NCBI GenBank assembly: GCA_964354655.1
Contig: CAYHAL010000007.1
Span: 1-53,374 of the forward strand
From: E44-bin46 sp964354655
GTDB lineage: Bacteria; Chloroflexota; Dehalococcoidia; Dehalococcoidales; E44-bin46
Direction: 5' to 3'
DNA: 53,374 bases
Shown: positions 49,995-53,374 of the stretch, one piece after another
How the letters are laid out: every line of letters begins with the position of its first letter
Position numbering within the stretch: position 1 is the first letter of the stretch
Notes under the pieces: model-generated
Told to the model about the DNA's origin: nothing
The model's database searches: none
What the model saw: only the letters and a program-made list of their open reading frames with translations
Translations under genes and position numbers: made by a program

Positions 49995-51350
49995 GTGACC
50001 GAACCGACACCAGCAAAGGTTGATATGGAAAAGATTGTTTCCCTCTGCCAGCGGCGGGGCTTCATTTTTCCTAGCAGTGAAATCTACGGCGGCTTGTCTA
50101 GCTGTTGGGACTACGGTCCCCTAGGAGTGGAGCTAAAGCGGAACATTAAACAGGCTTGGTGGAAAGCTGCAGTTCAGGAACGCGACGATATGGTTGGTCT
50201 GGATGCCAGCATCCTGATGCACCCCCAGACCTGGGAAGCCAGCGGACACCTTAAGGGTTTTAGCGACCCCTTGGTAGAATGTAAAAGTTGCCACTTGAGA
50301 TGGCGGGCTGATGAATTAACCAGTAGTAGCTGTCCCTCCTGCGGCGGTGAACTAACCGAACCCCGCCTATTCAACTTAATGTTTAAGACCTTTATGGGAC
50401 CGGTTGAGGAAGATGCCAGTGTAATTTACCTACGCCCTGAAACCGCTCAGGGGATGTTCGTTAACTTCCAGAATGTGCTTGATACCACCAGGAAAAGGCT
50501 GCCCTTCGGCATTGCCCAGATAGGTAAAGCCTTTCGCAATGAGATTACCACCGGCAACTTCATCTTTCGCAGTCGGGAATTTGAGCAGATGGAAATAGAG
50601 TTCTTTGTTAAGCCAGGGAGTGATAAAGAGTGGTTTGACTACTGGCTTGAGGAGCGCTTGAACTGGTATGTGAAACTGGGCATCAAAAAGGAAAACCTCA
50701 AGCTGCGTCAACACATGAAAAAGGAACTGGCTCACTATGCCAAGGACTGCTATGACATTGATTACCTATTCCCTATGGGCTGGGCTGAGTTAGAAGGTAT
50801 TGCCAATCGCGGCAACTTTGACCTTGTCCAGCATGCTAAGTATAGTGGCAAGAACCTGACCTACTTTGATGAAGAGACCAATGAGCATATTATCCCTTAT
50901 ATCATTGAGCCTTCAGCCGGGGTAGACCGTTCAGCCCTGGCTTTCCTGTGCGATGCCTACGACGAAGACCTAGCCGAGGGGGAATTAAGGGTGCTCCTCC
51001 ACCTCCACCCCACCCTGGCTCCAATCAAGGTAGCCGTATTGCCTTTATCAAGACGAGACAAACTGGTAGCACTAGCCAAGCAGATATATGCTGACCTGCG
51101 CCGGTGCTGGATGGTAAGCTACGACGATGCCCAGAGCATCGGGCGCAGATACCGTCGCCAGGACGAGATCGGCACTCCTTTCTGCGTCACCATTGACTTC
51201 CAGTCGCTGGAAGACGAACAGGTCACCATCAGGGAGCGTGACAGCCTGAACCAGATACGAATCCCCATAAATGCGCTTAAGACGGTATTGACAGCGAAGC
51301 TGGGTGGCGAACGCTTTGATAGCCAGCCACTATGGACAGCAAAGGGTTGA
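49995..51350 (+). CDS. glyS: Glycyl-tRNA synthetase, single-chain class II
   Basis: A 451-aa dimeric-type GlyRS that charges tRNA-Gly. 'YGGLSSCWDYGPLG' near the N-terminus, motif 2 'FRNEITTGNFIFRSREFEQMEIEFF' (seen as FRNEI / REFEQME), and motif 3 'GVDRSALAF' are present. A zinc-binding-like insertion with Cys-x2-Cys...Cys-x2-Cys lies at about residues 92-115. The anticodon-binding domain ends the protein. The start is GTG behind AAGGAG. Length is normal for the bacterial alpha2 form. Confidence 0.97.
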   Translation: MTEPTPAKVDMEKIVSLCQRRGFIFPSSEIYGGLSSCWDYGPLGVELKRNIKQAWWKAAVQERDDMVGLDASILMHPQTWEASGHLKGFSDPLVECKSCHLRWRADELTSSSCPSCGGELTEPRLFNLMFKTFMGPVEEDASVIYLRPETAQGMFVNFQNVLDTTRKRLPFGIAQIGKAFRNEITTGNFIFRSREFEQMEIEFFVKPGSDKEWFDYWLEERLNWYVKLGIKKENLKLRQHMKKELAHYAKDCYDIDYLFPMGWAELEGIANRGNFDLVQHAKYSGKNLTYFDEETNEHIIPYIIEPSAGVDRSALAFLCDAYDEDLAEGELRVLLHLHPTLAPIKVAVLPLSRRDKLVALAKQIYADLRRCWMVSYDDAQSIGRRYRRQDEIGTPFCVTIDFQSLEDEQVTIRERDSLNQIRIPINALKTVLTAKLGGERFDSQPLWTAKG

Positions 51351-51471
51351 TGTGACTAAAGGCAAAATAGTATAAAAATTTTGGGAAACAATTCGTATCT
51401 GGTTAGCTTTGAATTGTTTTTGATGTTATGTCAACAAAAATGGACAGCAGTCAAATAGGAGGACATGAGGC

Positions 51472-51546
51472 ATGAAGTTAGAAGGGGAAGACCTGTTCGT
51501 CCTACCCCCTGGCGGCAAGATTTGGAAGGAAGGAGAAGTCGATTGA
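51472..51546 (+). CDS. Possible 24-residue small protein
   Basis: An ATG eight bases after a perfect AGGAGG (51458-51463) opens a frame of 24 codons: acidic start, 'LPPGGKIWKEG' end. It precedes the 118-aa orphan and could be a leader or small protein. Support comes only from the ribosome-binding site. Confidence 0.3.
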   Translation: MKLEGEDLFVLPPGGKIWKEGEVD

Positions 51547-51559
51547 GTGGAGGTAAAAG

Positions 51560-51916
51560 ATGGAGGAATTTGAAAGAGATACAGGAGTACCAACAGGATG
51601 GCTAATAGAAAAATCGGAGGAAGCTTGTCTTTGTGCTTCAAGACTTGTGGATAAGGTTAAACAGTTATCAGTTTCAGATACAGAGAGGGAACATCTTTAC
51701 GTGGAAATTCATCCACTACTCTATAATTTGACTAAGATTGTTGCATATGCCAATGATAGCACAAGAGGGTGGGATGCTAAGACCGCACAGAGAATAATCG
51801 ACATGGGGACCGAAGGTTTTAAAACATTCATGTCTAGAGTGAGGGAATTCTCAGAGCGTAACGGATTCATAAGGCGTGACCAAATGATAGGCGGAAATAT
51901 GGATGAACCTATTTGA
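51560..51916 (+). CDS. Hypothetical helical protein
   Basis: A 118-aa soluble, mostly helical protein of unknown family. The middle part (Glu-Arg-Glu-His-Leu-Tyr-Val-Glu-Ile-His-Pro-Leu-Leu-Tyr-Asn-Leu) and a 'GFKTFMSRVREF' helix suggest a small bundle. TGGAGGTAAAG before the ATG is a good ribosome-binding site. No domain recognised. Repeat copy 4 follows directly. Confidence 0.6.
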   Translation: MEEFERDTGVPTGWLIEKSEEACLCASRLVDKVKQLSVSDTEREHLYVEIHPLLYNLTKIVAYANDSTRGWDAKTAQRIIDMGTEGFKTFMSRVREFSERNGFIRRDQMIGGNMDEPI

Positions 51917-51927
51917 GCAAAAATTAA

Positions 51928-52017
51928 AGGGGGCGTTTAAGAGGGGCTTCGCCCCTCTTTTAAAAAATAAATCCCCCTCTCCTTAATAAGGAGAGGGGGA
52001 TACAGGGGGATGGGGTG
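51928..52017 (+). repeat. MITE-like palindromic repeat, copy 4 (short form)
   Basis: Starts GGGCGTTTAAGAGGGG. Central hairpin 51939-51959 has a TTC loop, so it is flipped relative to the others. Second hairpin 51973-51999 (CCCCCTCTCCTT...AAGGAGAGGGGG), tail GGGGGATGGGGTG, directly in front of the next gene. Confidence 0.9.
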
Positions 52018-52018
52018 A

Positions 52019-52642
52019 ATGATGGTTAATAGAATAGGTTTCTCGTGGTATGTGGGTCAACAACTGGCTTCATTACTTCCATATCGGAAAAAGGGATGGG
52101 TATTTGGTACGAAGGGTTGCGAGTGGGCGGCGGTCGTACCTATGATAAAAGCAGCATTTTCCCTTGGTTGTTCCCTTGCTCTGGCCAACAAGTCAGCCGC
52201 TGAAGAAATCTTAGCAGAGGCAGCTATTTCGGATGCGCTAGAGAATCGAGGTCAACCGTGGAGAACAGCATTCAGTCGTCAAATACAATACTTGGAGACG
52301 AAATGCAGGCAGAACCAGTCTGCAGACAGAACGACATTTGAGGATTTCTATCCCGATCTCAGGTCAGGCGGGTATTACACGTCCGATAGATTCAAAGAGC
52401 TCTTCTTAACTCCAGAGGAATGCGCCGTTAGAGTCGGTCAATGGGTTGCGCCTGGGATGATTTGCGGAATTCTATTCGCTGAAACGGCTTCGTCCATGTT
52501 AGAGACATGGGTAACTCAAAAGAGTGGATGGAGGGATTTAGGGACAGGCGGCCTGCGAGTTGATGAGTCCCCATTGCTGACCAGCGTTGAACAAGCGTAT
52601 GAACGTGCTCAGTCACTTTACGAAGCATGGCAAAAACAATGA
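52019..52642 (+). CDS. Hypothetical protein
   Basis: A 207-aa protein of unknown family. A weakly hydrophobic stretch (Val-Pro-Met-Ile-Lys-Ala-Ala-Phe-Ser-Leu-Gly-Cys, about 40-58) and another near 140-155 are too short or polar to be certain membrane helices. Two adjacent ATG codons (52019 and 52022) follow the repeat tail GGGGATGGGGTG, which serves as the ribosome-binding site. Operon partners are not evident. Confidence 0.6.
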   Translation: MMVNRIGFSWYVGQQLASLLPYRKKGWVFGTKGCEWAAVVPMIKAAFSLGCSLALANKSAAEEILAEAAISDALENRGQPWRTAFSRQIQYLETKCRQNQSADRTTFEDFYPDLRSGGYYTSDRFKELFLTPEECAVRVGQWVAPGMICGILFAETASSMLETWVTQKSGWRDLGTGGLRVDESPLLTSVEQAYERAQSLYEAWQKQ

Positions 52643-52711
52643 GAAAGCAAATCTAGAGGCAATATGGAGTCAATTCTTGGGACAAACCCTTGCCTAGGGG
52701 GAGGAGACGAC

Positions 52712-52783
52712 ATGCAGGTCAACAGCAATACTACGGCCACTCCGTTGGGTTCAGGTAGCTTACTTCTGGCACTTGGGGGTTAA
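52712..52783 (+). CDS. Possible 23-residue small protein
   Basis: GGAGGAG (52700-52706), five bases, then ATG and 23 codons, ending in a Ser/Leu/Gly-rich stretch. No family known. Supported by the ribosome-binding site alone. Confidence 0.3.
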   Translation: MQVNSNTTATPLGSGSLLLALGG

Positions 52784-52793
52784 GTTAACTTCG

Positions 52794-52829
52794 AGGGAGT
52801 TAAGAAGGGCGAAGCCCCCACAGCAAGAT
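52794..52829 (+). repeat. MITE-like repeat, copy 6 (fragment)
   Basis: GGGAGTTAAGAAGGGCGAAGCCCCC matches the left part of copy 5 with small changes. The right hairpin is missing. It lies just upstream of the gene at 52845. Confidence 0.7.
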
Positions 52830-52844
52830 AGCAGGAGGGAGGAA

Positions 52845-53072
52845 ATGGGAAAATATACACCTCTTACCGAATGGTTAAAGGGATGCCAAGAGGACAGTGT
52901 AGTTCGCACGTTTGGTGAGATTGAGGAAATCATCGGTGACGAATTGCCCTGCACTGCCCAGCGATATTTTACATTTTGGGCTAATTGGAGCAGCAAAGCT
53001 TGGGTTGAGGCTGGCTTTGAGACAGTAATGGTAGACCGAGAGAACAAAAAGGTAAAATTCAAGAGAATATAG
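52845..53072 (+). CDS. DUF7662-like small protein
   Basis: A 75-aa protein. 'YTPLTEWLKG', a 'TFGEIEEIIGDELP' helix and a Phe-Trp-Ala-Asn-Trp motif followed by a short basic strand resemble a domain of unknown function (DUF7662 type) seen in many bacteria, often beside mobile or defence genes. AGGAGGGAGG before the ATG at 52845 decides the start; the longer frame from 52773 runs through repeat DNA. Confidence 0.7.
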   Translation: MGKYTPLTEWLKGCQEDSVVRTFGEIEEIIGDELPCTAQRYFTFWANWSSKAWVEAGFETVMVDRENKKVKFKRI

Positions 53073-53160
53073 GGAGTTTAAGAGGGGCGAAGCCCCTCTT
53101 TTTAATAATATTCCCCCTTCCCCTTAATAAGGGGAAGGGGGATAAAGGGGGATGGGGTTG
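53073..53160 (+). repeat. MITE-like palindromic repeat, copy 5 (short form)
   Basis: Central hairpin 53080-53100 (AAGAGGGGC-GAA-GCCCCTCTT), second hairpin 53113-53141 and tail ATAAAGGGGGATGGGGTTG. The tail overlaps the likely start codon of the next gene. Confidence 0.9.
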
Positions 53161-53374
53161 AGAATACTCCACTTTGCTGACCTTCACCTTGGTGTTGAAA
53201 GCTATGGGCGAATTGACCCGGTTACTGGACTATCCTCACGCCTCCTTGATTTCCTTTCTGTTCTCGACCAGGTTGTAGACTATACCCTGGAAAATAAGAT
53301 AGACCTCGTCCTCTTCTGCGGCGATGCCTACAAGAGCCGTGAGCCTACCCAGACCCAGCAACGGGAATTTGCCA
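53152..53374 (+). CDS. SbcD-like DNA repair exonuclease, N-terminal part
   Basis: The frame runs off the window. The first 74 residues show the calcineurin-like phosphoesterase of SbcD/Mre11: 'HFADLHLG' (Asp-x-His metal ligands) and 'LFCGDAYKS' (Gly-Asp ligand, with Ala-Tyr-Lys for the usual Val/Ile-Phe-Asp). With an SbcC-type ATPase it would process DNA ends and hairpins. The start is either ATG 53152 or TTG 53158; both lie inside the tail of repeat copy 5. Confidence 0.85.
   Translation, partial: MGLRILHFADLHLGVESYGRIDPVTGLSSRLLDFLSVLDQVVDYTLENKIDLVLFCGDAYKSREPTQTQQREFA

Overview
The window looks like a piece of an anaerobic bacterial chromosome, most likely a Dehalococcoidia-type member of the Chloroflexota. 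This is inferred from gene content and not proven. The pointers are a bacterial translin homologue, a GreA-type factor with an extra N-terminal domain, a non-plant Thi4 thiazole synthase beside ThiC, a ThiE with an N-terminal extension, a membrane pyrophosphatase, and a SipW/TasA surface locus with DUF2341 proteins. A run of 100 N (16048-16147) shows it is a scaffolded draft assembly, and the gap falls inside a tandem repeat.

Region 1 (about 1-8 kb) is loose and partly decayed. It holds a cysteine-containing orphan, a truncated ATC-hydrolase-like gene next to a tRNA 3'-end-like fragment, a Mg2+ pair (CorA-like channel and convergent MgtA-type P-ATPase with a near-consensus promoter), an EVE-domain protein, an Mrr-N-like winged helix and a DUF1524/HNH remnant. 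Region 2 (8-13.2 kb) is a translation and RNA-handling block: typA, a zinc-ribbon protein, rpsU, two RRM proteins and a DEAD-box helicase. A decayed copy of the zinc-ribbon gene lies on the other side of typA. Region 3 (13.2-21.3 kb) is accessory: a pyruvate-kinase-like protein without the B domain, a Lys/Ala/Glu repeat protein broken by the assembly gap, a three-BON-domain protein, a complete IS6-type insertion sequence (17962-19507, 8-bp target duplication) that carries a passenger membrane-protein gene, a SIMPL-domain lipoprotein, and a scar of an integrated element (tRNA-Pro 3' end fused to the tail of a tyrosine integrase).

Region 4 (21.2-32.5 kb) is a cell-surface region. Plus-strand pseudopilin genes end in a 1054-aa protein with an AAABBB repeat layout. 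Facing them on the minus strand is a MerR-like regulator, a TasA/camelysin-like protein, a SipW-type signal peptidase and two large DUF2341 proteins whose N-termini resemble the TasA export segment. A second MerR-like gene and a LuxR-type gene nearby share an inverted-repeat operator motif.

Region 5 (33-53.4 kb) is mostly housekeeping. It has a TPP-riboswitch operon thiC-thi4-cinA on the minus strand. On the plus strand are rsmG, pdxS, an R3H/AAA ATPase, tmk, mnmA, rnhB, yraN, thiE, translin and hppA, then a minus-strand metallo-beta-lactamase-fold hydrolase, glyS, small orphans and the start of an SbcD-like nuclease. Six copies of a palindromic MITE-like repeat are found only in this region, nearly always just upstream of a plus-strand start codon and in one case apparently supplying it.
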